Shown here piece after piece: positions 36,788 to 46,557 of a stretch of 64,000 bases of DNA. The notes under the pieces are model-generated. The model had not been told where the DNA came from and did not search any database. It saw only the letters and a list, made by a program, of their open reading frames with translations. The translations under genes and the position numbers were made by a program. Source of the DNA: Bacteroidales bacterium. Lineage in GTDB: Bacteria > Bacteroidota > Bacteroidia > Bacteroidales > UBA932. Within the stretch, counting starts at the first letter, position 1. Every line of letters begins with the position of its first letter. Location of the stretch: NCBI GenBank assembly GCA_017935505.1, contig JAGBHM010000024.1, positions 1 to 64,000 of the forward strand, in the 5' to 3' direction.

Positions 36788-36873
36788 GTTAGTATATATT
36801 CATATATATTTGTTACTCTCTTCCTGGTTATAGTTGGATACAACTCTTTAAAGAGCTGCAGCCACAAGTGAAA

Positions 36874-38286
36874 CTATTTTACAGAGATACTTTTGAGATA
36901 TTTTCTGTACAATTTGGCAGTGTAACCATTGAGCTTTTCTCCGAGTTCAGAAGGTTTGGTAATACTCTTTGTATCTGCATTGTAAAGAGGCTTGAGGCTC
37001 CTTTCAAATGCCTCCTGGCTTTTGAAAAGTTTCTGCTGGAGCTTCTCTTTTCTCTTCTTTACATCTCCAATGCGGCCATCGTAATCCTCAATAAGCCACT
37101 CCCAGAAAGTTACAAATTTCCATGCTGCGGCATCCGGATAGTTGAGACGCATCTCTTTTGCATCGCTGAAGTGCTTTTCAAAGGCCTCTTGTGGCGTTGC
37201 AAAACGGGTGAATCCCTGTGGAGAGGCGGTCATGCCTGAATACCATGGGATAAATGCTTCGCAGCAAGGGCGGCCACCTGTGGTCCATACGAGCGCTCCT
37301 ATTTCGGTTGGCAGCCAGTTGCGGAGCTGGAAAATGGAGGCATTGATGGTGCGGTCGATACAGATACAGCCATTATGTTGTTGCGGAGCCTTTGACTTTA
37401 CCTTCTGCTCCACATTCTCACCATGGCTCGACAGAATCTCTATCATATCCTGCAGTCCTATCTTGCGGTCTGCTTTCACAGCAAATGGATAGGAGGCAGG
37501 CTCCGCAATAGGGTAGTCTTTTCCTGTAAGGAGATTGAGCGCTGAGATGTGGCGTATGTAATTTCTGTCAGAATTCAGGGTTGATGGAGCCGAGTAGGCC
37601 TTTCTGAAGGAGAATTTTCCGTCGCGCTCAGGGTTATACCAGCCACGTTCGATTGCATAGGTGACAAGATCTGGCGAGCCCTTGAAATTGGCGGTGTCGG
37701 CAAGGTTTACCTCAGTTATGCTGTAATAGTTCGGTATAGCCATCACGCAGTCGTCGGGAACACGCTGCGCCACCCAATGGCGTCCCCTTACAACGGCAAA
37801 GACCCAGGCCTCATTGCTGTCGGCAACAAGGTATGTGCGTCCGCTGTCTTTATATCCGCGCTCCTCAACCAACTTTTTGAGCAGATCCACTGCATGGCGT
37901 GCGGAACGGGCCTTTTGGGCTACAGTTGTGCGCAATTCATATAATACTCCTCCGTCTGTTACATCAAGCCTCTCTTCGCGCGATTTGCAGGCATCGGAGG
38001 CAACAGCTACGCCATATTCGTTAAGGAAGGCATCAGCAACGGCCATGCCCGGAAACTCTATCCAGAGATATTTGTTTGTACCGGCTGCCTCATTGCGCGG
38101 TACATTATATATATTCAGCATCTGCTCTCCGGAATCATCTTCGTTATGGGCAAGCATAACAGAGCCGTCGGTTGTTGCATCTTTTCCTGCAATTACGGCA
38201 AAACAGTTCATATACGGGTGTTCTTGGGCATTAAGCTGCAATATGGAACTTATTGCCAGCAGAGAGATAATCAGCAGACGTTTCAT
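36874..38286 (-). CDS. Secreted C69 family dipeptidase
   Basis: C69 (PepD-type, Ntn-hydrolase) peptidases cleave dipeptides using an N-terminal cysteine exposed by processing. The 470-residue precursor has a signal peptide (1-20, ending LNAQ). A likely nucleophile is Cys28 in NCFAVIAGKDATTDG. The family TDGSVMLAHNED segment and a downstream TRTIN-like RTINASIFQLR stretch follow. It is presumably periplasmic or extracellular. It is the last gene of a minus-strand set after the glycosyltransferase, 26 bases downstream of it. Confidence 0.88.
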   Translation of the reverse strand: MKRLLIISLLAISSILQLNAQEHPYMNCFAVIAGKDATTDGSVMLAHNEDDSGEQMLNIYNVPRNEAAGTNKYLWIEFPGMAVADAFLNEYGVAVASDACKSREERLDVTDGGVLYELRTTVAQKARSARHAVDLLKKLVEERGYKDSGRTYLVADSNEAWVFAVVRGRHWVAQRVPDDCVMAIPNYYSITEVNLADTANFKGSPDLVTYAIERGWYNPERDGKFSFRKAYSAPSTLNSDRNYIRHISALNLLTGKDYPIAEPASYPFAVKADRKIGLQDMIEILSSHGENVEQKVKSKAPQQHNGCICIDRTINASIFQLRNWLPTEIGALVWTTGGRPCCEAFIPWYSGMTASPQGFTRFATPQEAFEKHFSDAKEMRLNYPDAAAWKFVTFWEWLIEDYDGRIGDVKKRKEKLQQKLFKSQEAFERSLKPLYNADTKSITKPSELGEKLNGYTAKLYRKYLKSISVK

Positions 38287-38312
38287 AATATGTAGTGTTT
38301 AAAAGCTTTGTC

Positions 38313-39263
38313 TTAAATCTTTTCTGCAATATGATATTTGTTGCGGTCATTGCTGTTGCGGCTTACAAGCTCAGCAAGGAAGCCGGTAAGGAAGAGCTGC
38401 ACTCCAACAATCAGTGCCACAAGTGCAAGATAGAAGAGAGGCTGGTCGGTAACTGCCCTGAATTTCAATCCTTGTGACTGGGATATAACCTTGTCGGCAA
38501 TCAGCCAGATTGCAATTACAAATCCTGCAAGGAAGGTAAGGGAGCCCATCAGCCCAAAAAAGTGCATAGGCTTTTTGCCGAATCTCGAGAGGAACCAGAG
38601 GCTCATCAGATCGAGATAACCGTTTACAAAGCGCTCCAGACCAAATTTGCTCTTGCCGAATTTGCGTACATGATGCTGTACAACTTTCTCCCCGATATTG
38701 CCGAATCCTGCATTCTTTGCCAGATACGGGATATAACGGTGCATCTCCCCGTATACCTCAATATTCTTTATAACCTCGTTGCGGTAGGCCTTGAGGCCGC
38801 AGTTCATATCGTGCAGCTTTATGCCTGTAACCTTACGGGCGGTTGCATTGTATATTTTTGAAGGAAGGTTTTTCGAGAGCTTGTTGTCGAAACGTTTCTT
38901 CTTCCAACCGCTTACAAGATCGTAGCCATCCTCCTTTATCATGCGGAAAAGCTCCGGAATTTCATTAGGATCGTCCTGCAAGTCTGCATCCATTGTAATC
39001 ACAACATCACCCTGTGCCGCTTCAAAACCGCAGTAGAGGGCGGCGGATTTTCCGTAATTGCGTCTGAAGGAGATACCGCGCACATGGCTGTCGGTCTCTG
39101 CCATTTTCTTGATTATTTTCCACGAAGGGTCTGTGCTGCCGTCGTTTACCATAATTATTTCATATGACACAGCCATCTTGTCCAGAACATTGTGTATGCC
39201 TGCTACAAGTTCTGTAAGCGACTCTGCTTCGTTATATAGAGAAATTACAATAGAGATATCCAT
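38313..39263 (-). CDS. Family 2 glycosyltransferase, membrane-anchored
   Basis: The 316-residue enzyme (from the ATG at 39263) looks like a polyprenyl-phosphate glycosyltransferase of the GtrB/DPM1 type. It transfers a sugar to a lipid carrier. The GT-A domain has VNDGSTD (39-45) and DADLQDDP (92-99). Two C-terminal membrane helices follow (about 230-255 and 270-295). An upstream ATG at 39320 adds residues overlapping the DUF4199 gene and was not chosen. The gap to DUF4199 is 4 bases, indicating one operon. Confidence 0.9.
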   Translation of the reverse strand: MDISIVISLYNEAESLTELVAGIHNVLDKMAVSYEIIMVNDGSTDPSWKIIKKMAETDSHVRGISFRRNYGKSAALYCGFEAAQGDVVITMDADLQDDPNEIPELFRMIKEDGYDLVSGWKKKRFDNKLSKNLPSKIYNATARKVTGIKLHDMNCGLKAYRNEVIKNIEVYGEMHRYIPYLAKNAGFGNIGEKVVQHHVRKFGKSKFGLERFVNGYLDLMSLWFLSRFGKKPMHFFGLMGSLTFLAGFVIAIWLIADKVISQSQGLKFRAVTDQPLFYLALVALIVGVQLFLTGFLAELVSRNSNDRNKYHIAEKI

Positions 39264-39267
39264 AAAA

Positions 39268-39789
39268 TCAGTTGTTGCCTTGTTCTGCAAAAGGGTCATC
39301 TTTTTTTGTGAAGTTAGCAATGATTGAACTCATTACAGCTCCAATCAGCACATAATAAAAGAATGCTGAGAAGAGGGTGATTTGAGGAAGTTTTCCCATC
39401 ATAGACATGACTGCACTCTCCTCTTCGCTTGAGTAGCTTCCACTTGCAAGGAGTGTATTTACCTGCTCTATGGCTGCATCAATCTGTTCCGGGAAGAGAA
39501 GTGTCATACTTATATAAAGGTATGCTGCACATACAATTGAAGAGAAACAGCATATAAGAAAACCATATTTGAAAGATTCCCCGTATGAAACATTCTGCTC
39601 CTGAAGTGAGTGCTGTTTCATGAAATAGTGGAGAAGATATATGCAGCCTCCGAACTTTGCTGCCCACAAAACCATTGAGAAGAGCCCCTCTATTTTGAAT
39701 ACCGACTGCAAAAGGGATGCTATGATTGTTATCAGTGACAATAAAAGGCCGTTGGTTGCGGCAGTGTTCCATTTGTTTGAGGTTGCCAT
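39268..39789 (-). CDS. DUF4199 membrane protein
   Basis: A 173-residue protein with about four membrane helices (near 17-30, 37-53, 72-98 and 137-158) that fits the Bacteroidota family DUF4199. Function is unknown. It often precedes a GT2 glycosyltransferase like the one found here, which suggests a joint membrane role. The ATG at 39801 would add four residues; both lie after the predicted transcription start. Confidence 0.85.
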   Translation of the reverse strand: MATSNKWNTAATNGLLLSLITIIASLLQSVFKIEGLFSMVLWAAKFGGCIYLLHYFMKQHSLQEQNVSYGESFKYGFLICCFSSIVCAAYLYISMTLLFPEQIDAAIEQVNTLLASGSYSSEEESAVMSMMGKLPQITLFSAFFYYVLIGAVMSSIIANFTKKDDPFAEQGNN

Positions 39790-39831
39790 ATTTTTATACA
39801 TTTATTGGTTAATGCTATTTGCAAAGATAAC

Positions 39832-39839
39832 GAAATTCA
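39832..39839 (-). promoter_or_regulatory. -7 element of the DUF4199-glycosyltransferase-C69 operon
   Basis: TATCTTTG on the minus strand, 42 bases before the DUF4199 start. Confidence 0.55.
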
Positions 39840-39870
39840 TTTTACTTTGCGGTAAAGTGATGTTTATTTT

Positions 39871-41058
39871 ATGGAAACAATAAATGAAAAACTGGAAACA
39901 CTTTTGAGATATCTGGGTGTTGAAGATGGATATATGACCTTTGTGCAAAGAGTGGCACTCATATTCATAATAGTTGTATTGGCATATGTTTCGGAGAAGA
40001 TCTGCCGCAAATGTCTTGTCCCTGTGATACGCAAGGTGACGGCAAAGACTCAGTCTGTATGGGATGACTATCTGTTGGGCGATGAGGTGCTTGGAAATGT
40101 ATGCCATCTGGTATTCCCTGTAGTTGTCTCGGCTCTTGCCCCGCATGCCTTCTATGGTGCGGGAGGCCTTTCGGATTTTATCGGGGATATCTGCTGGATA
40201 TATATTACAATTGTCACCGTAAAGCTCATATGTGGCATCTTTTCGGCCCTCTACAGAATCTCTAGCGAGCATGAGAAGTTCAGGAATCACTCTCTCAAGG
40301 CATTTTATCAGATGCTAAAGCTGGTGACCATATGTATCGGTGTAATAGTTGTCATAAGCACATTGATAAACAAGAATCCTCTGGCAATACTTACCGGACT
40401 CGGTGCTGGAACAGCTATATTGATGCTGGTCTTTCAAGATACCATAAAGGGGCTTGTGGCCGGCATACAGCTCACTGTGAATGATATGCTCAGACCGGGA
40501 GACTGGATTGCAATGCCAAAATATGGTGCCGACGGTTCTGTTATTGAGGTTACACTCACAACTGTGAAGGTGCGCAACTGGGACAATACCATCACCACTG
40601 TGCCTCCATTTGCACTGGTGAATGACTCTTTCCAGAACTGGAGGGGAATGTTTGAGAGCGGTGGTCGCAGGGTGAAGAGGTCCATAAATATAGATATGAA
40701 TACTGTAACCTTCTGTACTGAGGAACAGATGGCCGGTTTCAGGCAGCAGCCGTGGATGGCAGGATTTGAACCAATAGGCGATAAAGAGGTGAATCTCTAC
40801 ATATTCCGCCACTATCTGGAGCACTATCTGGGCAACCATGCAAAGGTGAATAAGGAGCAGACAATGATGGTGAGGCAACTGCAACCTACCGCTGAAGGAC
40901 TGCCTTTGGAACTCTATTTCTTTTCGGCCGATACTGCGTGGATTAATTATGAGAGGTTGCAGGCTGAGGTCTTCGACCACATCCTGGCGGTGCTTCCTCA
41001 GTTTGGCTTAAGGGTGTTCCAAAGCCCTGCAGGAAGGGATTTGTCGAGGATAAATTGA
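39871..41058 (+). CDS. MscS family mechanosensitive ion channel
   Basis: MscS channels release solutes on hypo-osmotic shock. The 395-residue protein has several N-terminal helices and the pore region near 150-185 ([28 protein letters not shown]). The beta domain follows with [33 protein letters not shown]. The size and sequence style fit the YbdG/MscM-like subgroup. It is divergent from the DUF4199 gene with an 81-base gap. Confidence 0.92.
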   Translation: METINEKLETLLRYLGVEDGYMTFVQRVALIFIIVVLAYVSEKICRKCLVPVIRKVTAKTQSVWDDYLLGDEVLGNVCHLVFPVVVSALAPHAFYGAGGLSDFIGDICWIYITIVTVKLICGIFSALYRISSEHEKFRNHSLKAFYQMLKLVTICIGVIVVISTLINKNPLAILTGLGAGTAILMLVFQDTIKGLVAGIQLTVNDMLRPGDWIAMPKYGADGSVIEVTLTTVKVRNWDNTITTVPPFALVNDSFQNWRGMFESGGRRVKRSINIDMNTVTFCTEEQMAGFRQQPWMAGFEPIGDKEVNLYIFRHYLEHYLGNHAKVNKEQTMMVRQLQPTAEGLPLELYFFSADTAWINYERLQAEVFDHILAVLPQFGLRVFQSPAGRDLSRIN

Positions 41059-41074
41059 TGATGTATATAGTATT

Positions 41075-41107
41075 TTTGCTGTAGTTTATTTAAAAATTGT
41101 ATCTTTG
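41075..41107 (+). promoter_or_regulatory. Promoter of thrS and the translation operon
   Basis: TTTG at 41075-41078 and TATCTTTG at 41100-41107 are 21 bases apart. The in-frame ATG at 41105 lies inside the -7 element, so translation of thrS must begin further down, at 41138. Confidence 0.8.
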
Positions 41108-41137
41108 TACGATATTTTTGACAATAACATATACAAT

Positions 41138-43078
41138 ATGATTAATATAACATTTCCTGATGGTAGCGTACGCCAATATGAAGCTGGCGTAAATGGCTTG
41201 GAAATTGCAAAAAGCATCAGCCCAAGGTTGGCTTCTGATGTGTTGGCAGTTTCTGTAAACAATGAGATTTATGATCTGCTCAGACCAATAAATTCGGATG
41301 CTTCTATAAGATTGCACAAATGGGAAGATCCTGAGGCCAAGAAGACATTCTGGCACTCATCTTCACACCTTATGGCTGAGGCTCTAGAGGCTATTTTCCC
41401 TGGTATCAAATTTGGTATAGGACCTGCTATCGAAACAGGTTTCTATTATGATGTAGACCTTGGAGAGAGAAACATTACAGAGGCTGACCTTAAGAAAATA
41501 GAGGATAAAATGATTGAACTGGCCCGTCAGAAAGAGACTTTCGTGAGAAAGGATATCTCAAAGGAGGAGGCCATGAAGACATATACAGAGAAGGGTGACG
41601 AGTACAAATGTGACCTTATCAAAGATCTTGAGGATGGTACAATCACATTCTACACAAACGGAAACTTTACCGATTTGTGCCGTGGGCCTCACTTGGTTGA
41701 TACATCTGTAATCAAGGCTGTAAAACTCACTTCAATTGCAGGTGCATACTGGAGAGGCAATGAGAACAACAAGATGCTTACCCGTATTTATGGTGTGACT
41801 TTCCCTAAAAAATCGATGTTGGACGAGTATCTTCAGATGCTCGAAGAGGCTAAGAAACGTGACCATAGAAAACTTGGCAAGGAGCTTGAACTGTTTGCAT
41901 TCTCACAGAGAGTGGGCCAGGGTCTTCCTTTGTGGTTGCCAAGAGGTGCCGCTTTGCGTGAGAAATTGGAGAACTTCCTCAAAAAGGTGCAGAAACAGCA
42001 CGGATATCTTCCTGTAATCACACCTCATATCGGACAGAAAGAGCTTTATGTTACTTCTGGTCACTATGCAAAATATGGTGCAGATTCATTCAGACCTATC
42101 ACCACTCCACAGGAGGGTGAAGAGTTCCTGCTCAAACCTATGAACTGTCCGCACCACTGTGAAATATACAAGACAAAACCACGTTCATACAAAGATCTTC
42201 CTATCCGCTTTGCTGAGTTTGGAACTGTATACAGATATGAACAAAGTGGTGAGTTGCATGGTTTGACAAGGGTTAGAGGATTTACTCAGGATGATGCCCA
42301 CCTCTTTGTAAGACCAGACCAGTTGAAGGATGAGTTCTGCAAAGTAATCGATATCGTGCTTTATATATTCAAGACCCTTAATTTCGACCAATATACAGCA
42401 CAGGTTTCATTGAGGGATCCTAACAACAGGGAGAAATATATTGGTACCGACGAAAATTGGGAGAAGGCTGAGAATGCAATTATCGAGGCTGCAAAAGAGA
42501 AGGGTCTCAATACTGTAGTGGAGTATGGAGAGGCTGCATTCTACGGACCTAAGCTCGACTTTATGGTTAAGGATGCAATTGGAAGAAAATGGCAGTTGGG
42601 AACAATTCAGGTAGACTACAACCTTCCTGAGCGTTTCGACCTTGAATATACAGGTGCCGATGACAAGAAATACCGTCCTATTATGATCCACAGGGCTCCG
42701 TTCGGTTCTATGGAGAGGTTCGTGGCTGTATTGTTGGAGCATACTGGCGGCAAATTGCCTTTGTGGCTTGCGCCAGATCAGGTGGTGGTACTTCCTGTAA
42801 GTGAAAAATATAACGAATTTGCAAAAAAAGTTTGTAATTTGTTGAATAATTGCGATATTCGCGCCTCAATTGACGACCGTAACGAGACTATCGGTAAGAA
42901 AATTAGGGAAAACGAACTTAAGAGAATGCCTTATCAGTTGATAGTGGGTGAGAAGGAGGCGTCTGAGGATAAGGTTTCTGTAAGAAAGCAAGGTGGTGAA
43001 GATCTTGGAGTTATGGGTATCCAGGATTTCGCTGCTTATATTAATGAAGAGATTAAAAAACAATTGAGTAATAACTAA
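41138..43078 (+). CDS. thrS: Threonyl-tRNA synthetase
   Basis: ThrRS charges tRNA-Thr and edits mischarged serine. The 646-residue protein has an N-terminal TGS domain (1-62), then the editing domain with [10 protein letters not shown] (HxxxH). The class II catalytic core follows with the zinc-binding [11 protein letters not shown] and motif 2 [12 protein letters not shown]. The C-terminal anticodon-binding domain ends it. The start at 41138 is set by the promoter position. It leads an apparent operon with infC, rpmI, rplT and lepB. Confidence 0.96.
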   Translation: MINITFPDGSVRQYEAGVNGLEIAKSISPRLASDVLAVSVNNEIYDLLRPINSDASIRLHKWEDPEAKKTFWHSSSHLMAEALEAIFPGIKFGIGPAIETGFYYDVDLGERNITEADLKKIEDKMIELARQKETFVRKDISKEEAMKTYTEKGDEYKCDLIKDLEDGTITFYTNGNFTDLCRGPHLVDTSVIKAVKLTSIAGAYWRGNENNKMLTRIYGVTFPKKSMLDEYLQMLEEAKKRDHRKLGKELELFAFSQRVGQGLPLWLPRGAALREKLENFLKKVQKQHGYLPVITPHIGQKELYVTSGHYAKYGADSFRPITTPQEGEEFLLKPMNCPHHCEIYKTKPRSYKDLPIRFAEFGTVYRYEQSGELHGLTRVRGFTQDDAHLFVRPDQLKDEFCKVIDIVLYIFKTLNFDQYTAQVSLRDPNNREKYIGTDENWEKAENAIIEAAKEKGLNTVVEYGEAAFYGPKLDFMVKDAIGRKWQLGTIQVDYNLPERFDLEYTGADDKKYRPIMIHRAPFGSMERFVAVLLEHTGGKLPLWLAPDQVVVLPVSEKYNEFAKKVCNLLNNCDIRASIDDRNETIGKKIRENELKRMPYQLIVGEKEASEDKVSVRKQGGEDLGVMGIQDFAAYINEEIKKQLSNN

Positions 43079-43086
43079 TAAAGTAT

Positions 43087-43102
43087 AGGAGGATTTCTTA
43101 TC
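43087..43102 (+). promoter_or_regulatory. Shine-Dalgarno AGGAGG and AUC start of infC
   Basis: AGGAGG at 43087-43092 is followed after 7 bases by ATC at 43100-43102. A full-strength ribosome-binding site is rare in this window and decides the start of infC where no ATG, GTG or TTG fits the N-terminus. Confidence 0.75.
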
Positions 43103-43723
43103 GCAACACCATTTAAACCGCGTCCAGGGGGTGGTATTAAAAAACCGAACAACACCTCATCAGCTCCTTTTCAGAAAGGTGCAAGGCCTGCCAATGGGCA
43201 GCATAAAAAAGATGATGGCCCCCGTATTAATGAAGAAATAAAATCGCCTCAGGTGAGAGTAGTGGGAGAGAATGTACCACAGCAAGGGGTATATCCGTTG
43301 GCAGAGGCTCTGAAAATGGCGGTTGAGCAGGAATTGGATTTGGTGGAAATATCTCCTAATGCAGATCCGCCGGTATGTAAGATTATCGATTACCAGAAAT
43401 TCTTGTACCAGCAGAAAAAGAAGGCAAAGGAGATGAAAGCCAATGCCAGCAAGGTTGTCATCAAGGAGATCAGGTTCGGTCCTCAAACTGATGAGCATGA
43501 TTTTCAGTTCAAACTCAAACATGCAAAAGGTTTCCTTGCCGACGGATTCAAAGTTAAAGCTTACGTGTTTTTCAAAGGCCGTTCGATATTGTTCTCCGAG
43601 CAGGGCGAGAAGTTGCTTTTGAGATTTGCAGTTGAACTCGAAGATTGCGGAAAAGCAGAGCAGATGCCACGCCTCGAAGGTAAGAGAATGATAATGATGA
43701 TAGCGCCTTCAAAGAAGAAATAA
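43100..43723 (+). CDS. infC: Translation initiation factor IF-3
   Basis: IF-3 keeps 30S subunits free and checks the start codon. The frame is open back to the thrS stop and encodes a basic, Pro/Gly-rich N-terminus ([17 protein letters not shown]). The IF3_N domain follows (PRINEEI...[16 protein letters not shown]), then IF3_C with [16 protein letters not shown]. Starting at ATC 43100 gives 207 residues. Starting at the GTG at 43253 would delete the conserved RINE segment. A rare non-AUG start in infC is a known autoregulatory device in enterobacteria (AUU), so an AUC start here is plausible. Confidence 0.9.
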   Translation: MATPFKPRPGGGIKKPNNTSSAPFQKGARPANGQHKKDDGPRINEEIKSPQVRVVGENVPQQGVYPLAEALKMAVEQELDLVEISPNADPPVCKIIDYQKFLYQQKKKAKEMKANASKVVIKEIRFGPQTDEHDFQFKLKHAKGFLADGFKVKAYVFFKGRSILFSEQGEKLLLRFAVELEDCGKAEQMPRLEGKRMIMMIAPSKKK

Positions 43724-43755
43724 CTTTTTTATTAACCATAAAATATTTTTAAGCA

Positions 43756-43950
43756 ATGCCTAAGATGAAGACCAACTCCGGTGCTAAAAAGCGTTTCGAG
43801 CTTACCGGATCGGGAAAAATTAAAAGAAAGCACGCTTTCAAAAGTCACATTTTGACTAAAAAGACAACTAAGCAAAAAAGAAATCTTACTTACTCTGCTA
43901 TTGTAACTTCAGCAGATGAAAAGAGAGTAAAGGCTTTGATTTTAGCTTAA
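43756..43950 (+). CDS. rpmI: 50S ribosomal protein L35
   Basis: A 64-residue, very basic protein with the L35 pattern [14 protein letters not shown] and [14 protein letters not shown]. It lies 32 bases after infC in the conserved infC-rpmI-rplT order. Confidence 0.97.
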   Translation: MPKMKTNSGAKKRFELTGSGKIKRKHAFKSHILTKKTTKQKRNLTYSAIVTSADEKRVKALILA

Positions 43951-43974
43951 ATTTATTATTTATTAACCGGATGA

Positions 43975-44009
43975 TCAGCAGAAAAGTTTCTTAAAGGGAA
44001 GAACGCTGA
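43975..44009 (+). promoter_or_regulatory. Hairpin in the rpmI-rplT gap, possible L20 leader
   Basis: TCAGC (43975-43979) pairs with GCTGA (44005-44009) and inside it TTCTT (43988-43992) pairs with AAGAA (43999-44003). There is an internal loop and a 6-base apical loop, ending 22 bases before the rplT start. L20 represses its own operon through leader structures in other bacteria, so an autoregulatory site is a reasonable guess. Confidence 0.4.
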
Positions 44010-44030
44010 CATTCACAAAACATTAAAAGT

Positions 44031-44375
44031 ATGCCAAGATCGGTAAATGCGGTTGCTTCGAGAGCCCGCAGAAAAAAAATTCTCAAACAGACAAGAGGTA
44101 ATTTTTTGGCAAGAGCTAATGTATGGACAGTTGCCAAGAATACTTATGAAAAAGGTTTAACTTACGCTTACAGAGATCGTAAGACCAAAAAAAGATATTT
44201 CCGTGCGCTTTGGATTCAGAGAATCAACGCTGCAGCTCGCGCTCACGGTATGAATTATTCTCAATTTATAGGAAAATTGGCAAAGAACAATGTTGGTCTT
44301 AACCGTAAAGTTCTTGCTGATTTGGCAATGAATAATCCTCAAGCATTTGAGGCTATCATCAATTCTGTAAAATAG
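44031..44375 (+). CDS. rplT: 50S ribosomal protein L20
   Basis: The 114-residue protein shows the L20 pattern: [20 protein letters not shown], then [15 protein letters not shown] and [22 protein letters not shown]20 is an early assembly protein of the large subunit and in other bacteria controls its own operon. It is followed 10 bases later by lepB. Confidence 0.97.
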   Translation: MPRSVNAVASRARRKKILKQTRGNFLARANVWTVAKNTYEKGLTYAYRDRKTKKRYFRALWIQRINAAARAHGMNYSQFIGKLAKNNVGLNRKVLADLAMNNPQAFEAIINSVK

Positions 44376-44385
44376 TTGGTCCAAA

Positions 44386-45738
44386 TTGAGTTTCGGTTTC
44401 TTACATAACAAATGGTTTAAATTTTCCCTTTGGGGCGGCCTCTATCTGTTATGGGTTATATGGCTCGGAAATTATTGGTGGCTTTTGGGCCTTGCAGTAA
44501 TTTTTGATCTCTACATAACAAAAAAAGTAAAGTGGGCCTTCTGGAGAAAGAGACCGGAGAAGGGTGGTAAAAGTAACGGATGGCTTGAGTGGTTGGATGC
44601 ACTGATTTTTGCGTTGGTTGCGGCAACTTTTATCAGGATGTTCTTTATTGAAGCCTATACAATCCCTACCGGTTCAATGGAAAAGACCCTGCTTGTTGGA
44701 GACTATCTGTTTGTAAGCAAAGTGGCCTATGGCCCGAGAGTTCCCGAAACTCCGATATCGTTCCCGTTGGTTCACAATGTGATGCCGATTACAGGAGGAG
44801 AATCATATTCTGAGATCATAAAAAATGACTACAGGAGACTGAAAGGTTTTTCAAATGTGAAGAGGGATGATATAGTGGTATTTGGATTTCCACATGGAGA
44901 TACAGTTCTTAAAGCACTGCCTCAAGACGACTACTACCAGCTGGTGAGGATGAATGATAACAACAGGGAGTATACCCAGAAGATGTATGGTCCCGTTATC
45001 GTAAGGCCTAATGATAAAAAAGACAATTATGTCAAACGCTGCGTGGCAGTTGCCGGAGACACTTTAAGCGTAGTCAACGGTAATGTGTTTGTAAATGGAG
45101 TTCCACAACCGGAATTCGAAGGTTTGCAGAGCACTTATACCGTTTATACAAATGGCTCGGCCATTAACCCAAAGATTTTGAAGGAGATCGGACTTACACC
45201 TCAAGAGGTATATTTCGATCCTTCGCTACCAGGATATCCCGACATGACTCTTACAAAGAGCGAGTTGGCAAAGGTCAAGGATCTTGCGGTTGTTGCTGAG
45301 ATAAGGGAGAATATAGATGTTTATCCGCCTGATTATCCCGATTCCCCTATACTTCTCTTCCCGTTCACTGAGAACTTTGAATGGACAAGAGACAACTACG
45401 GACCGATATGGGTTCCGGCAAAAGGGGCAACTGTTGGACTCACTTTGGAGAATCTACCTCTGTACCAGAGAATAATTTCTGCTTATGAGAAGAACAGTCT
45501 GGAGGTTAAAGATGGTGAAATTTACATCAACGGCGAGAAGTCGGACTCCTATACATTTAAACAGGATTACTACTTTATGATGGGCGATAACAGACACCAT
45601 TCATTGGATTCGCGTTATTGGGGTTTTGTTCCTGAAGACCATATAGTAGGAAAGCCGGCAATGCTCTGGTTCTCTACAGATAAGTATGAGTCATTCCCGT
45701 CAAATATAAGATGGAACAGACTGTTTAAGTTTCTATAA
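44386..45738 (+). CDS. lepB: Signal peptidase I, long form
   Basis: LepB removes signal peptides from exported proteins. The frame begins with TTG at 44386 (no ATG fits), 10 bases after rplT. The 450-residue protein has N-terminal membrane helices (about 12-45 and 68-86). The serine nucleophile is Ser97 in IPTGSMEKTL, and the lysine general base is Lys217 in VKRCVAVAGD. The distance between them (about 120 residues) and a further insertion before GDNRHHSLDSRYWG make it much longer than typical enzymes, as seen in other Bacteroidota. Confidence 0.92.
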   Translation: MSFGFLHNKWFKFSLWGGLYLLWVIWLGNYWWLLGLAVIFDLYITKKVKWAFWRKRPEKGGKSNGWLEWLDALIFALVAATFIRMFFIEAYTIPTGSMEKTLLVGDYLFVSKVAYGPRVPETPISFPLVHNVMPITGGESYSEIIKNDYRRLKGFSNVKRDDIVVFGFPHGDTVLKALPQDDYYQLVRMNDNNREYTQKMYGPVIVRPNDKKDNYVKRCVAVAGDTLSVVNGNVFVNGVPQPEFEGLQSTYTVYTNGSAINPKILKEIGLTPQEVYFDPSLPGYPDMTLTKSELAKVKDLAVVAEIRENIDVYPPDYPDSPILLFPFTENFEWTRDNYGPIWVPAKGATVGLTLENLPLYQRIISAYEKNSLEVKDGEIYINGEKSDSYTFKQDYYFMMGDNRHHSLDSRYWGFVPEDHIVGKPAMLWFSTDKYESFPSNIRWNRLFKFL

Positions 45739-45745
45739 AAAAACA

Positions 45746-45777
45746 TTTGTATATTAGAAAAAAAAGAGTGATATTTG
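45746..45777 (+). promoter_or_regulatory. Promoter of rpmB-rpmG-DUF4295
   Basis: TTTG at 45746-45749 and GATATTTG at 45770-45777 (one mismatch to TAnnTTTG) are 20 bases apart, about 44 bases before rpmB. Confidence 0.6.
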
Positions 45778-45820
45778 CACCCTCTAAAATTTTGAATAAT
45801 AATAAAAACGCAATATAAAA

Positions 45821-46063
45821 ATGGCAAAGATTTGTCAAATTACAGGTAAAAAAAGAATGATCGGAAACAATGTTTCCCATTCTAAGCGTCGTACAAAACG
45901 TGAGTTTGCCCTCAACTTGAGAACTAAAAAGTTCTGGTTGGAGGAAGAGAAGAGATTCGTAACATTGAGAGTTACAGCAGCTGGTATGAGAAATATCCAC
46001 AAAAATGGTTTGGCTGCTTCTTTGAAAACTGCTTCTGAGAAAGGTTTAATAAACATAGTGTAA
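45821..46063 (+). CDS. rpmB: 50S ribosomal protein L28
   Basis: The 80-residue protein begins [26 protein letters not shown], the L28 hallmark. Only one cysteine is present, so no zinc ribbon is expected. It is co-transcribed with rpmG (12-base gap). Confidence 0.96.
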   Translation: MAKICQITGKKRMIGNNVSHSKRRTKREFALNLRTKKFWLEEEKRFVTLRVTAAGMRNIHKNGLAASLKTASEKGLINIV

Positions 46064-46075
46064 ATATATTGAGAT

Positions 46076-46258
46076 ATGGCAAAGAAAGGTAATAGAGTTC
46101 AAGTTATACTCGAGTGTACAGAACAAAGAGAAAGTGGTGTACCAGGCATGTCAAGGTATATTACCACTAAAAACAAAAAGAATACAACACAAAGATTAGA
46201 GCGTAAAAAGTATAATCCTTATTTGAAGAAGGTTACTTTGCACCGCGAGATTAAATAA
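46076..46258 (+). CDS. rpmG: 50S ribosomal protein L33
   Basis: A 60-residue protein with L33 features ([16 protein letters not shown], then [10 protein letters not shown] and KYNPYLKK). It has a single cysteine, so it is the zinc-independent form. Confidence 0.95.
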   Translation: MAKKGNRVQVILECTEQRESGVPGMSRYITTKNKKNTTQRLERKKYNPYLKKVTLHREIK

Positions 46259-46278
46259 TTTTTAAAAACTTTTAAGAA

Positions 46279-46440
46279 ATGGCAAAGAAAGCGGTAGCTA
46301 CCTTTAGTGGTGACAAATCACAGTTGAGAAATTTCGTAAAATGTATCCGCATGGTGAAATCAGAGAAGACCGGCGCTTACATGTTCAATGAAGAGATGGT
46401 ACCAACAGCTCTTGTAAAGGACTTTTTCGCAAAGAAATAA
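46279..46440 (+). CDS. DUF4295 small basic protein
   Basis: A 53-residue protein beginning MAKKAVATFSGDKSQ and ending DFFAKK. It matches the Bacteroidota family DUF4295, nearly always encoded after rpmB-rpmG. Its position in a ribosomal operon and its basic charge suggest a ribosome-associated protein, but its function is not established. A strong terminator follows. Confidence 0.88.
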   Translation: MAKKAVATFSGDKSQLRNFVKCIRMVKSEKTGAYMFNEEMVPTALVKDFFAKK

Positions 46441-46461
46441 TTTTTGCGTTGAGAATAGATG

Positions 46462-46497
46462 AAAAAGCTGCAATCCAGTATGGGTTGCAGCTTTTTT
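46462..46497 (+). terminator. Terminator of rpmB-rpmG-DUF4295
   Basis: AAAAAGCTGCAA (46462-46473) pairs with TTGCAGCTTTTT (46485-46496) and ends in a T run; the A-rich left arm could also serve the other strand. Confidence 0.9.
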
Positions 46498-46498
46498 G

Positions 46499-46531
46499 TT
46501 GTCATATTTTTTCATTTATTTGCTATATTTG
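46499..46531 (+). promoter_or_regulatory. Promoter of ftsY
   Basis: TTG at 46499-46501 and TATATTTG at 46524-46531 with a 22-base spacer, 26 bases before the ftsY ATG. The spacer is at the long end of the usual range. Confidence 0.6.
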
Positions 46532-46557
46532 CAAGTTACTAAGCAAACTTACATATT

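Noticed and set aside
41105..41137. Upstream ATG of thrS
   Set aside because: It lies inside the -7 element of the promoter; the ATG at 41138 starts the usual TGS domain.
43253..43255. GTG as the start of infC
   Set aside because: It would remove the conserved RINEEI segment of IF-3 and has no ribosome-binding site, whereas ATC at 43100 has AGGAGG 7 bases upstream.
43160..43522. Frame antisense to infC
   Set aside because: It is entirely contained in infC and reads as a Leu/Ile/Phe-rich antisense shadow.
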